DNA of 41,130 nucleotides from Thiobacillus sp. (GTDB lineage: Bacteria; Pseudomonadota; Gammaproteobacteria; Burkholderiales; Thiobacillaceae). Numbering within the stretch: the first letter of the stretch is position 1; each line of letters begins with the position of its first letter. Positions 1 through 8,705 of the stretch are shown here, one piece after another. The translations under genes and the position numbers were made by a program. The DNA is taken from positions 1 to 41,130 of the forward strand of contig JANJXT010000001.1 of assembly GCA_024708885.1 (NCBI GenBank). The letters are read 5' to 3'. Below the pieces are notes generated by a model that was given only the letters and a program-made list of their open reading frames with translations, made no database searches and was not told the origin of the DNA.

Positions 1-656
1 ATGCCATGCTGTTCCACCGCATGGCGCACCGGCTGTGGGGGATGGGGTGGAAATGGCTGGCGCGGTTCGTCTCGCACCTCGGGCGCTGGCTCACCGGCAT
101 CGAGATCCATCCCGGCGCCACCATCGGCCGGCGCGTGTTCATCGACCACGGCATGGGGGTGGTGATCGGCGAGACCGCCGAGATCGGCGACGACTGCACG
201 CTGTACCACGGCGTGACGCTGGGCGGCACCTCATGGAACAAGGGCAAGCGCCATCCCACCCTGCTGCACGGCGTGGTGGTCGGCGCCGGGGCGAAGATTC
301 TCGGACCGATCACGATCGGCGCCAACGCCCGCGTCGGCTCCAACGCCGTGGTGGTGAAGGACGTTCCGGAAGACGCCACCGCGGTGGGCATTCCCGCGCG
401 GATCCTTGACAGCGATACGGAAAAGGAGCGCAACCGGCAGGCGGAAAAGCTCGGATTCTCCGCGTATGCGATTTCCGCGGACATGAACGATCCGATGGTG
501 AAAGCCGTGCACTGCCTGGTCGATCATTCGGCGCATACCGACCGCCGGCTCGACCTGATTCTGGCGCAACTGGAGAAACTGGGGGTCGAGGTGCCGGCGG
601 CGCAGGACAAGGCGGACGACTTCGATCCGAACTATCTGAACAGGATCGTCGATTGA
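1..656 (+). CDS. cysE: Serine O-acetyltransferase, 5' end cut off by the window edge
   Basis: CysE transfers an acetyl group from acetyl-CoA to L-serine, giving O-acetylserine, the cysteine precursor, in the cytoplasm. The visible 216 residues from the internal ATG at 6 contain the left-handed beta-helix hexapeptide repeats typical of the family, including [17 protein letters not shown] and YHGVTLGG. Bases 1-5 continue the same frame as the end of a His and an Ala codon, so the true start lies upstream and probably about 35 residues of the short (EpsC-like) form are missing. The C-terminal roughly 65 residues after the helix are charged and end in a helical tail. It lies directly upstream of iscR in the same direction, an arrangement familiar from betaproteobacteria, and makes sense because cysteine is the sulfur donor for IscS. 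Identification is secure from the motifs. Confidence 0.95.
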   Translation, partial: AMLFHRMAHRLWGMGWKWLARFVSHLGRWLTGIEIHPGATIGRRVFIDHGMGVVIGETAEIGDDCTLYHGVTLGGTSWNKGKRHPTLLHGVVVGAGAKILGPITIGANARVGSNAVVVKDVPEDATAVGIPARILDSDTEKERNRQAEKLGFSAYAISADMNDPMVKAVHCLVDHSAHTDRRLDLILAQLEKLGVEVPAAQDKADDFDPNYLNRIVD

Positions 657-668
657 GCGTCGGGGAAA

Positions 669-701
669 ATAGTTGACTGAAACGCTCAGGTATTTTATAG
701 T
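669..701 (+). promoter_or_regulatory. isc operon promoter with type 1 IscR operator
   Basis: A -35 element TTGACT (673-678) and a -10 element TATAGT (696-701) are separated by exactly 17 bases. Bases 669-693 match the 25-position E. coli type 1 IscR consensus (ATASYYGACTRWWWYAGTCRRSTAT) at 23 positions, and this site covers the -35 and the spacer. Holo-IscR bound here would block RNA polymerase, giving the classical autorepression when clusters are plentiful. The ribosome binding site AGGAG (716-720) lies 8 bases before the iscR ATG. Confidence 0.85.
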
Positions 702-728
702 CTCCCTATCGTTTCAGGAGATCACACC

Positions 729-1196
729 ATGAGATTGACCACCAAGGGCCGTTTTGCCGTGACGGCCATGCTCGATCTGGCGATGCGCGGCGGCAAGCAT
801 CCGGTGACGCTGGCCGGCATCAGCGAGCGCCAGGACATCTCCCTGTCTTACCTGGAGCAGCTGTTCAGCCGCCTGCGCCGGCACGAGCTGGTGGAGAGCG
901 TGCGCGGCCCCGGCGGAGGGTATTACCTCGGCAGACCGGTCGCAGACATCAGCGTCGCCGACATCATCCGCGCGGTCGACGAGCCGATCGACGCCACCAA
1001 GTGCGGCGGCAACGAAAACTGCCACCACGATCAGCGCTGCCTCACCCACGACCTGTGGACCGGCCTCAACGCGCACATCTACAGCTACCTGGACAATGTG
1101 TCGCTGGCCTCGCTGGTGGCAAAATCCACAGAATGCAAGGACAAGGACACGGTGATCAAGGACCACCGGCCGGCGAAGATGACGCTGGTGGCCTGA
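729..1196 (+). CDS. iscR: Iron-sulfur cluster regulator IscR (Rrf2 family)
   Basis: IscR is a winged-helix repressor/activator that senses cellular iron-sulfur status through a bound [2Fe-2S] cluster. The 155-residue protein starts with the typical Rrf2 sequence [18 protein letters not shown]. It holds the cluster ligands Cys92, Cys98 and Cys104 with His107, the same spacing and numbering as in E. coli IscR. The recognition helix region (about residues 28-60, ending [11 protein letters not shown]) is intact. It is the first gene of the isc operon, preceded by a good promoter that carries its own predicted binding site, so autoregulation is likely. The iscS start lies 21 bases downstream. Confidence 0.97.
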   Translation: MRLTTKGRFAVTAMLDLAMRGGKHPVTLAGISERQDISLSYLEQLFSRLRRHELVESVRGPGGGYYLGRPVADISVADIIRAVDEPIDATKCGGNENCHHDQRCLTHDLWTGLNAHIYSYLDNVSLASLVAKSTECKDKDTVIKDHRPAKMTLVA

Positions 1197-1217
1197 CGAC
1201 TGCCCGACAAGGACAAG

Positions 1218-2429
1218 ATGATGAAAACGATCTACTTCGACTATTCCGCCACCACGCCGGTCGACCCGCGCGTCGCGGAAAAAATGATTCCCTACCTGAC
1301 CGAGCATTTCGGCAACCCCGCCTCGCGCAGCCACCCCTTTGGCTGGGAAGCGGAAAAGGCGGTGGAGGAGGCGCGCGGTCACATCGCCGCGCTGGTGGGC
1401 GCCGACCCCAAGGAAATCGTGTTCACCTCGGGCGCGACCGAATCGAACAACCTCGCCATCAAGGGCGCGGCCAATTTCTACGCCGGCACCAAGGGCAAGC
1501 ACATCATCACCGTGATGACCGAGCACAAGGCCGTGCTCGACACCGTGCGCGAAATGGAGCGCCAGGGCTTCGAGGCGACCTACCTCGGGGTCAAGGAAAA
1601 CGGCCTCATCGACCTCGACGAATTCCGCGCCGCGATCCGTCCCGATACCGTGCTGGCGTCGGTGATGGCGGTCAACAACGAAATCGGCGTGATCCAGGAC
1701 ATCGCCGCGCTCGGCAGGATCTGCCGCGAGAAGGGCGTGATCTTCCACGTCGACGCCGCGCAGGCCACCGGCAAGATGCCGATCGATCTGAAGACGCTTC
1801 CCGTCGACTTGATGTCCTTCTCCGCGCACAAGACCTACGGCCCCAAGGGCATCGGCGCGCTGTACGTGCGCCGCAAGCCGCGCGTGCGCCTGGAGGCGCA
1901 GATGCACGGCGGCGGTCACGAACGCGGCATGCGCTCGGGCACGCTGGCGCCGCACCAGATCGTCGGCATGGGCGAGGCCTTCCGCATTGCGCGCGAGGAA
2001 ATGGCGGCCGAGAACGAGCGCACCCGCATGCTGCGCGACCGGCTCTACAACGGCCTCAAGGACATCGAGGAAGTGCACCTCAACGGCGACCTCGAACAGC
2101 GCGTGCCGCACAACCTCAACGTCAGCTTCAACTTCGTCGAAGGCGAGTCGCTGATCATGGCGATCAAGGACCTCGCGGTGTCGTCGGGCTCGGCGTGCAC
2201 CTCGGCAAGCCTGGAGCCGTCCTACGTCCTGCGCGCGCTCGGCCGTTCCGACGAACTCGCGCACAGCTCGATCCGCTTCTCCATCGGCCGCTTCACCACC
2301 GAGGAAGAAATCGACTACGCGATCAAGCTGCTGCACGAGAAGATCGGCAAGCTGCGCGAACTGTCCCCGTTGTGGGAAATGTTCAAGGACGGCGTCGATT
2401 TGAACACGGTGCAGTGGGCGGCACACTGA
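1218..2429 (+). CDS. iscS: Cysteine desulfurase IscS
   Basis: IscS is the PLP-dependent enzyme that takes sulfur from L-cysteine and passes it as a persulfide to IscU and other acceptors. The 403 residues include the PLP lysine in [12 protein letters not shown] (Lys205) and the mobile-loop catalytic Cys327 in [14 protein letters not shown], matching the group I desulfurase pattern. The C-terminus ends [21 protein letters not shown], close to the IscU-binding tail of the E. coli protein. Two ATG codons in tandem (1218, 1221) could start the protein. The AAGGA at 1209-1213 is better spaced for the second, so the first Met may not be used. A 152-base gap full of structured repeats separates it from iscU. 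Confidence 0.97.
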   Translation: MMKTIYFDYSATTPVDPRVAEKMIPYLTEHFGNPASRSHPFGWEAEKAVEEARGHIAALVGADPKEIVFTSGATESNNLAIKGAANFYAGTKGKHIITVMTEHKAVLDTVREMERQGFEATYLGVKENGLIDLDEFRAAIRPDTVLASVMAVNNEIGVIQDIAALGRICREKGVIFHVDAAQATGKMPIDLKTLPVDLMSFSAHKTYGPKGIGALYVRRKPRVRLEAQMHGGGHERGMRSGTLAPHQIVGMGEAFRIAREEMAAENERTRMLRDRLYNGLKDIEEVHLNGDLEQRVPHNLNVSFNFVEGESLIMAIKDLAVSSGSACTSASLEPSYVLRALGRSDELAHSSIRFSIGRFTTEEEIDYAIKLLHEKIGKLRELSPLWEMFKDGVDLNTVQWAAH

Positions 2430-2435
2430 ACTGCA

Positions 2436-2558
2436 GGGGCTAGGAGTTAGGAGCTAGGGATTAGGAAGACCGTGCGGCCGCAGGCCGCACCGGATTGAAA
2501 GGCGGTGCACAGCACCGCAACACTCCCTAGCCCCTAAATCCTAGACCCTAACCCCTAA
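2436..2558 (+). repeat. Composite heptad-repeat element between iscS and iscU
   Basis: The left arm (2436-2465) is a run of imperfect 7-base units of the form YTAGGRR, for example CTAGGAG, TTAGGAG, CTAGGGA. The right arm (2524-2558) carries the same kind of units on the opposite strand, so the arms form an imperfect inverted repeat (about 24 of 33 positions complementary by eye). Inside lie two perfect hairpins: an 8-base stem GTGCGGCC with loop GCA (2472-2490), and a 7-base stem GCGGTGC with loop ACA (2502-2518). The element stops just before the iscU ribosome binding site. CTAG is generally rare in bacterial DNA, which makes its density here conspicuous. Effects on mRNA processing or termination are inference. 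Confidence 0.8.
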
Positions 2559-2581
2559 CAAGCGACTGAAAGGAGCAAAAC

Positions 2582-2968
2582 ATGTCTTACAGTGAAAAGG
2601 TCCTCGACCACTACGAAAATCCCCGCAACGTCGGTTCCTTCGACAAGGAAGACGACGGCGTGGGCACAGGCATGGTCGGCGCGCCGGCGTGCGGCGACGT
2701 GATGAAGCTGCAAATCAAGGTGGGGGCGGACGGCCTCATCGAGGACGCCAAGTTCAAGACCTACGGCTGCGGTTCGGCGATCGCGTCGAGCTCGCTGGTG
2801 ACCGAGTGGGTCAAGGGCAAGACGCTCGATCAGGCGATGGAGATCAAGAACACCGCGATCGCCGAGGAACTCGCGCTGCCGCCGGTGAAGATCCACTGCT
2901 CGATCCTCGCCGAGGACGCGATCAAGGCGGCGGTGGCCGACTACAAACAGAAGCAGGGAATGGAGTAA
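2582..2968 (+). CDS. iscU: Iron-sulfur cluster scaffold IscU
   Basis: IscU is the scaffold on which [2Fe-2S] and [4Fe-4S] clusters are built from IscS-derived sulfur and then handed to targets by HscA/HscB. The 128 residues contain the ligands Cys37 and Asp39 (GAPACGDV), Cys63 (YGCGSAIAS), and His105-Cys106. The HscA recognition peptide LPPVK is at 99-103, all at the positions known from E. coli. A clear ribosome binding site AAAGGAG ends 7 bases before the ATG, right after the upstream repeat element. The iscA ATG is 5 bases beyond its stop codon, so the two are translationally close. Confidence 0.98.
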   Translation: MSYSEKVLDHYENPRNVGSFDKEDDGVGTGMVGAPACGDVMKLQIKVGADGLIEDAKFKTYGCGSAIASSSLVTEWVKGKTLDQAMEIKNTAIAEELALPPVKIHCSILAEDAIKAAVADYKQKQGME

Positions 2969-2973
2969 ACATC

Positions 2974-3297
2974 ATGGCAGTCACGCTCTCCGAACGTGCG
3001 GCGCAGCACATCAGCAACTTCCTCACCAAGCGCGGCAAGGGCATCGGCATCCGCCTCGGCGTGCGCACCAGCGGCTGTTCGGGCATGGCCTACAAGCTCG
3101 AATACGCCGACGAAGTCCCCGCGGGCGACGAGACCTTCGTCAGCCACGGCGTCAACGTCTACGTCGATCCGCAGAGCCTCGCCTACCTCGACGGCACCGA
3201 GCTCGACTACGCCCGCGAAGGCCTCAACGAAGGCTTCAAGTTCAACAACCCGAACGTGAAGAATTCCTGCGGCTGCGGCGAGTCGTTCAACGTCTGA
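2974..3297 (+). CDS. iscA: Iron-sulfur assembly protein IscA (A-type carrier)
   Basis: IscA is an A-type carrier that binds iron or a cluster and helps mature [4Fe-4S] proteins. The 107-residue protein has the invariant cysteines Cys35 (TSGCSGMAY), Cys99 and Cys101 (SCGCGESF). Its ribosome binding site GGAG lies inside the end of iscU. The ATG at 2974 is chosen because [13 protein letters not shown] matches the family N-terminus and the spacing is suitable. A repeat-filled gap of 124 bases follows before hscB. Confidence 0.97.
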   Translation: MAVTLSERAAQHISNFLTKRGKGIGIRLGVRTSGCSGMAYKLEYADEVPAGDETFVSHGVNVYVDPQSLAYLDGTELDYAREGLNEGFKFNNPNVKNSCGCGESFNV

Positions 3298-3302
3298 ACT
3301 TC

Positions 3303-3418
3303 AGGGGCTAGGAGTCAGGATCTAGGGGCTAGGAACGGTGCGGCCCTAGGCCGCGCTTAACTTAAAGACGCGAAGCACAAGGCCCCCTAAATCCTAGCCC
3401 CTGGCCCCTGGCCCCTAA
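3303..3418 (+). repeat. Second composite heptad-repeat element, between iscA and hscB
   Basis: This has the same architecture as the iscS-iscU element. The left arm (about 3303-3335) has units such as CTAGGAG, TCAGGAT and CTAGGGG. A central hairpin GTGCGGCC/CTA/GGCCGCGC (3338-3356) is almost the same hairpin as in the first element. The right arm (about 3384-3418) has units read on the minus strand as TTAGGGG, CCAGGGG (twice) and CTAGGAT. The right arm ends only three bases before the hscB ATG, leaving no recognisable Shine-Dalgarno sequence. Two copies with the same internal hairpin argue for one dispersed element rather than chance repeats. Confidence 0.8.
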
Positions 3419-3421
3419 ACA

Positions 3422-3949
3422 ATGGATTTCTCCCAAACCCACTTCGAGCTCTTCGGCCTGCCGGCGACCTACGCGCTGGACCGCGAACGCCTCGACGCCG
3501 CCTACCGCGAGTTGCAGAATACGGTGCATCCGGACCGTTTCGCGGCGCAACCGGAAGCGGAGCAGCGCCTGGCGATGCAGTGGGCGACGCGGGTGAACGA
3601 GGCGTACCAGGCGCTGAAGCATCCGGTGAACCGTGGCGTGTACCTGTTGAGCCTGCAGGGCATCGATGCGCTGCATGCCGGCAACACGCGCATGGCGCCG
3701 GCTTTTCTGATGCAGCAGATGGCGTGGCGCGAGGCGATCGACGAAGCACGCGCGCAACGCAGGACGGAGGCGCTCGATGCGCTGACGGACGATCTGCGTG
3801 CGACGCATCGGCGTATCGAGCAGGAGCTCGCCACGCTGCTCGACGGCGCCCGCGACTATGCTGCGGCAACCGAAGCGGTGCGCCAGTTGCGCTTCATGGA
3901 CAAGCTCATTGCCGAAGTCGACGACGCCTACGAAGAACTGGAAACCTGA
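3422..3949 (+). CDS. hscB: Co-chaperone HscB (J-domain)
   Basis: HscB is the J-domain co-chaperone that brings IscU to HscA and stimulates ATP hydrolysis. The 175 residues comprise an N-terminal J-domain (about 1-75) with the HPD motif at residues 36-38 (NTVHPDRF) and a C-terminal three-helix domain that binds IscU. The ATG at 3422 gives the expected N-terminus [14 protein letters not shown]. The bases in front belong to the repeat element and contain no purine-rich ribosome binding site, which is unusual for an essential assembly gene. The next gene hscA starts one base after the stop codon (TGAgATG), so translation is likely coupled. Confidence 0.96.
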   Translation: MDFSQTHFELFGLPATYALDRERLDAAYRELQNTVHPDRFAAQPEAEQRLAMQWATRVNEAYQALKHPVNRGVYLLSLQGIDALHAGNTRMAPAFLMQQMAWREAIDEARAQRRTEALDALTDDLRATHRRIEQELATLLDGARDYAAATEAVRQLRFMDKLIAEVDDAYEELET

Positions 3950-3950
3950 G

Positions 3951-5813
3951 ATGGCCCTGCTGCAGATCGCCGAACCCGGCATGTCCTCCGCGCCCCACCA
4001 GCACCGGCTGGCGGTGGGGATCGACCTGGGCACGACCAATTCGCTGGTCGCCACGGTGCGCTCGGGGATCGCCGTGGTGCTCGACGACGAGGCGGGACGT
4101 TCGCTGCTGCCCTCGGTGGTGCGCTACCATGCCGACGGCGGCGTCGATGTCGGCCATGCGGCGCAGTCGGCGCAGAACAGGGATCCCCACAACACCATCG
4201 TCTCCGCGAAGCGCTTCATGGGGCGCGGGCTTGCCGACATCGAGGATGTCTCCAGCCTGCCGTACCGCTTCATCGACGCGCCCGGCATGGTGCAGTTGAA
4301 GACGGCAGCGGGGGTGAGGAGCCCGGTCGAGGTTTCGGCCGAGATCCTCAGAACGCTGCGCCAGCGCGCCGAGGCGGCGCTCGGCGGCGAACTCGTCGGC
4401 GCGGTCATCACCGTGCCCGCGTACTTCGACGACGCGCAGCGCCAGGCCACCAAGGATGCGGCACAGTTGGCCGGTCTCAACGTGCTGCGCCTGCTGAACG
4501 AGCCCACCGCCGCGGCGATCGCCTACGGCCTCGACAACGCTGCCGAAGGCGTCTACGCCGTGTACGACTTCGGCGGCGGCACCTTCGACATTTCCATCCT
4601 CAGGCTGTCCAAGGGGGTGTTCGAGGTGCTGGCGACCCACGGCGACTCGGCACTCGGCGGCGACGATTTCGACCAGCGCGTATTCTGCTGGATACTCGAG
4701 CAGGGCCGCTTCGCGCCGCTGTCGGCGAACGACGCGCGCCTGCTGCTGACCAAGGCGCGCGATGCCAAGGAAGCGCTGACCGAGCACACCGAGGTGCGCG
4801 TGACCGCCGTGCTGTCGACCGGCGAGATGATGGATGCGACGCTGACCCAGGCCGAGTTCAACAAAATGACGGCCGGCCTGGTGAACAAGACGCTGGTGCC
4901 GACGCGCAAGGCCGTGCGCGACGCGGGTCTGTCGGCCGACGAGGTGAAGGGCGTGGTGATGGTCGGCGGCTCGACACGCATGCCGTGCATTCGCCAGGCA
5001 GTCGCCGATTTCTTCAGGCAGACGCCGTTGACCAACCTCGACCCCGACAAGGTCGTCACGCTCGGCGCCGCCATGCAGGCCGACGTGCTGGCGGGCAACC
5101 GCGCGGGCGACGACTGGCTGCTGCTCGATGTGATCCCGCTCTCCCTCGGTCTCGAAACCATGGGCGGACTCACGGAAAAGGTCATTCCGCGCAACACCAC
5201 CATTCCCACCGCGCGCGCGCAGGAATTCACCACCTTCAAGGACGGCCAGACCGCGATGAGCGTGCATGTGCTGCAGGGCGAGCGCGAACTGGCCGCCGAC
5301 TGCCGCTCGCTGGCACGCTTCGAACTGCGCGGCATCCCGCCGATGGTGGCGGGCGCGGCGCGCATCCGCGTGACCTTCCAGGTCGACGCCGACGGCCTCT
5401 TGTCGGTGTCGGCGCGCGAACAGAGCACAGGCGTGGAGGCGAGCGTGCAGGTGAAGCCCTCGTACGGTCTCGGCGACGACGAGATCACGCGCATGCTGAA
5501 GGATGCCTTCACCCATGCGCGGGACGACATGTACGCGCGCGCATTGACCGAGCAGATCGTCGAGGCGCAGGGACTCATTGCCGCGACGCGTGCCGCGCTG
5601 GCGCAAGACGGCGTACTGCTGAATGCCGCGGAGACTGCGGCGGTCGAGGCCGGCGTCGCCAGCCTCGAGGCCCTGCTTGGCGGCAGCGACCACCACGCGC
5701 TCAAGCGCGGCATCGAGGCGCTCAATGCGGCGACGACCGAGTTCGCCCAGCGCCGCATGGACCGCAACGTGCGCCGCGCCATGGCCGGACAGAAACTGGA
5801 GAACTTCGGCTGA
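3951..5813 (+). CDS. hscA: Hsp70-type chaperone HscA
   Basis: HscA is the specialised Hsp70 that binds the LPPVK peptide of IscU and drives cluster release with ATP. The 620-residue protein has the ATPase domain (about 20-400) with the phosphate-binding motif [15 protein letters not shown], the second phosphate loop [14 protein letters not shown] and the adenosine motif [12 protein letters not shown] substrate-binding domain and helical lid follow ([14 protein letters not shown] onward). The length matches E. coli HscA (616). The start at 3951 is chosen over upstream in-frame codons because those would overlap hscB deeply. Downstream, fdx follows after 22 bases. Confidence 0.97.
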   Translation: MALLQIAEPGMSSAPHQHRLAVGIDLGTTNSLVATVRSGIAVVLDDEAGRSLLPSVVRYHADGGVDVGHAAQSAQNRDPHNTIVSAKRFMGRGLADIEDVSSLPYRFIDAPGMVQLKTAAGVRSPVEVSAEILRTLRQRAEAALGGELVGAVITVPAYFDDAQRQATKDAAQLAGLNVLRLLNEPTAAAIAYGLDNAAEGVYAVYDFGGGTFDISILRLSKGVFEVLATHGDSALGGDDFDQRVFCWILEQGRFAPLSANDARLLLTKARDAKEALTEHTEVRVTAVLSTGEMMDATLTQAEFNKMTAGLVNKTLVPTRKAVRDAGLSADEVKGVVMVGGSTRMPCIRQAVADFFRQTPLTNLDPDKVVTLGAAMQADVLAGNRAGDDWLLLDVIPLSLGLETMGGLTEKVIPRNTTIPTARAQEFTTFKDGQTAMSVHVLQGERELAADCRSLARFELRGIPPMVAGAARIRVTFQVDADGLLSVSAREQSTGVEASVQVKPSYGLGDDEITRMLKDAFTHARDDMYARALTEQIVEAQGLIAATRAALAQDGVLLNAAETAAVEAGVASLEALLGGSDHHALKRGIEALNAATTEFAQRRMDRNVRRAMAGQKLENFG

Positions 5814-5835
5814 ACCCCTTCGCCAATAGACCGAT

Positions 5836-6174
5836 ATGCCACAACTCATCGTACTGCCCCACGTGGAACTCTGCCCCGAAGGCGCCGTCATCGAGGCGAA
5901 AGCCGGTGAGACCATCTGCGACACCCTGCTCGCCAACGGCGTCGAGATCGAGCACGCCTGCGAGAAATCCTGCGCCTGCACCACCTGCCACGTCATCGTC
6001 CGCGAAGGCTTTGCTTCGCTGGAAGAATCGACCGAGGAGGAAGACGATCTGCTCGACAAGGCCTGGGGGCTGGAGCCGCAATCGCGCCTGTCGTGTCAGG
6101 CGCGCGTCGCCGATGCCGACCTGGTCGTCGAGATTCCCAAATACACCATCAACATGGTGAAGGAAGGACACTGA
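5836..6174 (+). CDS. fdx: [2Fe-2S] ferredoxin, ISC type
   Basis: This adrenodoxin-like ferredoxin supplies electrons for cluster assembly on IscU. The 112 residues contain the ligands Cys42, Cys48, Cys51 (EHACEKSCACTTCH) and Cys87 (RLSCQARV). The extra non-ligand Cys46 is also conserved in E. coli Fdx. The acidic stretch ESTEEEDDLLDKAWGLEPQSR is the typical partner-docking region. No clear Shine-Dalgarno sequence is seen in the 22-base gap after hscA. The iscX start follows one base after its stop. Confidence 0.96.
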   Translation: MPQLIVLPHVELCPEGAVIEAKAGETICDTLLANGVEIEHACEKSCACTTCHVIVREGFASLEESTEEEDDLLDKAWGLEPQSRLSCQARVADADLVVEIPKYTINMVKEGH

Positions 6175-6175
6175 C

Positions 6176-6370
6176 ATGAAGTGGACCGACAGCCTCGACA
6201 TCGCCATCGAGCTCGCCGAGGCGCACCCCGAAATCGATCCGCGCACCATACGATTCACCGACCTGCACCGCTGGGTCATGGAACTGCCCGAGTTCGACGA
6301 CGATCCCGATCATTCCGGCGAGAAGATTCTCGAAGCGATCCAGATGGCGTGGATCGACGAGGTGAGCTGA
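6176..6370 (+). CDS. iscX: ISC accessory protein IscX
   Basis: IscX (YfhJ) is a small acidic protein that binds IscS and iron and tunes the assembly rate. The 64-residue protein shows the conserved MKWTDSLDIAIELAE start, the DLHRWVMELPEFDDDP centre and the AIQMAWIDE end. It begins one base after the fdx stop and closes the operon. A hairpin terminator follows within 35 bases. Confidence 0.95.
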   Translation: MKWTDSLDIAIELAEAHPEIDPRTIRFTDLHRWVMELPEFDDDPDHSGEKILEAIQMAWIDEVS

Positions 6371-6383
6371 CACACCATCACTG

Positions 6384-6403
6384 CCCTGGCGGGCGCGCCA
6401 GGG
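6384..6403. terminator. Hairpin between convergent iscX and nnrS
   Basis: A perfect 8-base stem CCCTGGCG pairs with CGCCAGGG around the tetraloop GGCG. It lies in the 34-base gap between the convergent stop codons and can serve both strands. The T-run is only two bases, so it may be a weak or factor-assisted terminator. Confidence 0.6.
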
Positions 6404-6404
6404 T

Positions 6405-7607
6405 TCAGCCCATGCGGCCGTCGACGCGCGGCCGCACCAGCATCGGCGCATACATCGCGACGAAGATGCCGAACGCGAGGATCCACAGGCTGCCGGAGAG
6501 TGCCATCGCGACCGGGTGGGTGTGCGGCGCGACCAGCGGCAGGCCCACGCGCAGCAGCGCGGCCAGATTCACCAGGATGAATGCCAGCATCATGACCCGC
6601 GGCGGCTCCATCGGCCGTCCCGTGTGGCCGAGCGAAACGCGCGCCATCATGCCCAGCGTGAGGACGCCGATGCCGCCCGACGTGAAGGCATGCAGGGCGG
6701 GGCCGGCGGCCTGCGCCAGGCCCGCTGCGGACAGCGCGAGCAAGACGAAGCCGAGCACGATCCAGGCGTAGCCGAGGTGGAGAATCCACAGCAAGGGCAC
6801 GCTCCAGTATTTCATCGTCACCCAGCCTCCCCAGCGCACGCCATGCACCGTCGCGGCAAAGGCCGCGAGCACTGCGGTGACTGGCGAGACGGGCGCGACG
6901 AGCGCGGCGAGCAGCGCTGACAGCGTCGCCACCGGCACCAGGCGCTCGATGGTCACCCAATGGCGCGCGCGCGTGCGCAGGCGGTTGTCGGTGAAGCTCG
7001 GGATCACGCGTCCGCCCATCACCGCCATCATCATGACCACGATGTACACCCCGAGGTGCAGCCCGGTCAGGGCCGTGCCACGGGCCCATCCGAGATGCTC
7101 CGCGTGCATCAGCGCATTGCCCAGCGTCAAGGCCAGCAGCATCACCGGGAAGGGATAGTTGTTGAGCTGCCGCACACGGTGGATGGGGCGTCCCAGCGCG
7201 AACGCCAGGGCCGGCAGGAAGGCGAGATCGACCGCGGCCACCAGCCCGTCCGGCAGGCCCGGCACGAGAAAGACGATGCGCCCCGCGAGCCAGAGCACGA
7301 ACAGCACCGCGAGCGGCCGCCCGGACGGCATGCGGATGCCCGTCCAGTTCTGTACGGCGGCCAGCAGGAAACCCGCGATCACCGCCGCGGTGTAGCCGTA
7401 CACCATCTCGTGGCCGTGCCAGACGATGGATGGCAACGCCGTCGGCGTGATGACGCCGCGCAGGGTCAGCAGCCACAGCCCCATCATCAGCACCGTATAC
7501 ACGCCGGCGGCAAGGAAGAAGGGGCGGAAGCCGAGAGCGAAGAGGGCAAAACCCTGAGGCGGTACGGGTTGCGCAGGGGGCTTGAGGGTGTGCAGGGGCG
7601 TGGCCAT
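6405..7607 (-). CDS. nnrS: NnrS family haem-copper membrane protein
   Basis: NnrS proteins are polytopic membrane proteins associated with resistance to nitric oxide and with denitrification. The best known member contains haem and copper, but the biochemical role is not settled. The 400 residues are strongly hydrophobic with roughly twelve membrane segments. They carry the family sequences GFRPFFLAAGVY near residue 26, PSIVWHGHEMVYGYTAAVIAGFLL, GRVIPSFTDNR and LHAFTSGGIGVLTLGMMARVSLGHTGR, all of which include the conserved histidines. It stands alone on the minus strand between the isc and hyp operons. The 93-base upstream gap has a TATACT-like -10, but no FNR/NnrR box was found. The dissimilatory reductases that usually accompany it are not in this window. 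Confidence 0.9.
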   Translation of the reverse strand: MATPLHTLKPPAQPVPPQGFALFALGFRPFFLAAGVYTVLMMGLWLLTLRGVITPTALPSIVWHGHEMVYGYTAAVIAGFLLAAVQNWTGIRMPSGRPLAVLFVLWLAGRIVFLVPGLPDGLVAAVDLAFLPALAFALGRPIHRVRQLNNYPFPVMLLALTLGNALMHAEHLGWARGTALTGLHLGVYIVVMMMAVMGGRVIPSFTDNRLRTRARHWVTIERLVPVATLSALLAALVAPVSPVTAVLAAFAATVHGVRWGGWVTMKYWSVPLLWILHLGYAWIVLGFVLLALSAAGLAQAAGPALHAFTSGGIGVLTLGMMARVSLGHTGRPMEPPRVMMLAFILVNLAALLRVGLPLVAPHTHPVAMALSGSLWILAFGIFVAMYAPMLVRPRVDGRMG

Positions 7608-7700
7608 GGTTGCATCGGAAAGAAACGGTCCCGGCGGATGCCGGAACCGGGAAGTATAAGCGCGATCGGCGCATTCGCGGCGCGCCCAAGGGGGCGATCT

Positions 7701-8705
7701 TCAGCAGATGCGCGGCAGCGGATCGTCTTCCAGTTCGTCCAGCACGCGCCGCCCGCCCAGCCCGGTTTCGAGGATGACGCGCGCATTCCCGGACTCGATG
7801 CGGCCGATGCGGCAGGCGCCGGCGCCTTGCGGCAGGGCGCGCCAATGCTCGAGGACGGTGTCGGCGGCCGCGGCGTCGGTCACCGCGACGATGCGTCCCT
7901 CGCAGGCGAGGAAGTAGGGGTCGTAGCCGAGCATTTCGCACACCGACACGACTTCGGGGCGCAGCGGCACGCGCTCCTGTTCGAGGGTGACGGTGTGGCC
8001 GCAGGCGCGGGCGATTTCGTGGCAGACGGTGGCGAGCCCGCCGCGCGTGGGGTCGCGCATGAACCTGAGGCCGGGCAGGTCGCGCACCGCGCGCGCCAGC
8101 GGCAGCACCGACGCCGAGTCGGAGCGCAGCTCGCCGGACAGGCCGAACTGCTCGCGCGCGAGCATCACCGCGATGCCGTGGTCGCCCACCGGGCCGGACA
8201 CCAGCACCACGTCGCCGGGGGCGATCGATTCGATCGCGAGCTTCGCCTGCGCGCGCTTCACACCGATGCCGGCGACCATCAGGTACAGCCCGCCGCCTTC
8301 GCCGCGGCGCACCACCTTGGTGTCGCCGGCGACGACGGCAACGCCGTTCTCGCGCGCCGCGGCGGCGAAGCTGGCGATGAGGCGGTCGAGCACCGCGAGT
8401 TCCAGGCCTTCCTCGATCAGCGCCGACAGCGTGAAATAGCGCGGATCGGCGCCCGCCACCGCGAGATCGTTGACCACGCCGTGCACCGCCAGCGAGCCGA
8501 GGTTGCCGCCGGGGAATTCCAGCGGCTGCACGGTGAAGCCGTCGGTGGTGACCATGGGCTCGCCGTCGAGCGGCGGCAGGGTGACCGCGTCGGCGTCGGT
8601 ATCGAGCAGCGGATTGCCGAGGTGGCGCGCGAACAGCTCGGTGACGAGTTCGCGCATGAGGCGGCCGCCGTTGCCGTGGGCGAGAAGGATGCGGGTGTCG
8701 TTCAT
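7701..8705 (-). CDS. hypE: Hydrogenase maturation factor HypE
   Basis: HypE dehydrates the carbamoyl group, transferred by HypF to its C-terminal cysteine, into a thiocyanate. This becomes a cyanide ligand of the NiFe site. The 334-residue protein starts MNDTRILLAHGNGGRLM, carries the PurM-like ATP-binding core and ends in the obligatory PRIC with the terminal cysteine. The start at 8705 overlaps the hypF stop by four bases (ATGA), so I prefer it to longer frames that continue upstream. It is the last gene of the minus-strand hyp operon. Confidence 0.96.
   Translation of the reverse strand: MNDTRILLAHGNGGRLMRELVTELFARHLGNPLLDTDADAVTLPPLDGEPMVTTDGFTVQPLEFPGGNLGSLAVHGVVNDLAVAGADPRYFTLSALIEEGLELAVLDRLIASFAAAARENGVAVVAGDTKVVRRGEGGGLYLMVAGIGVKRAQAKLAIESIAPGDVVLVSGPVGDHGIAVMLAREQFGLSGELRSDSASVLPLARAVRDLPGLRFMRDPTRGGLATVCHEIARACGHTVTLEQERVPLRPEVVSVCEMLGYDPYFLACEGRIVAVTDAAAADTVLEHWRALPQGAGACRIGRIESGNARVILETGLGGRRVLDELEDDPLPRIC

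Noticed and set aside
714..2426. A 570-codon open frame on the minus strand opposite iscR-iscS
   Set aside because: It mirrors the high-GC codon pattern of two certain genes, has no family motif, and is a typical antisense artefact of GC-rich DNA.
2436..2558. CRISPR array or tandem satellite
   Set aside because: The repeat unit is only seven bases, there are no spacers of regular size, and the arms are inverted relative to each other.
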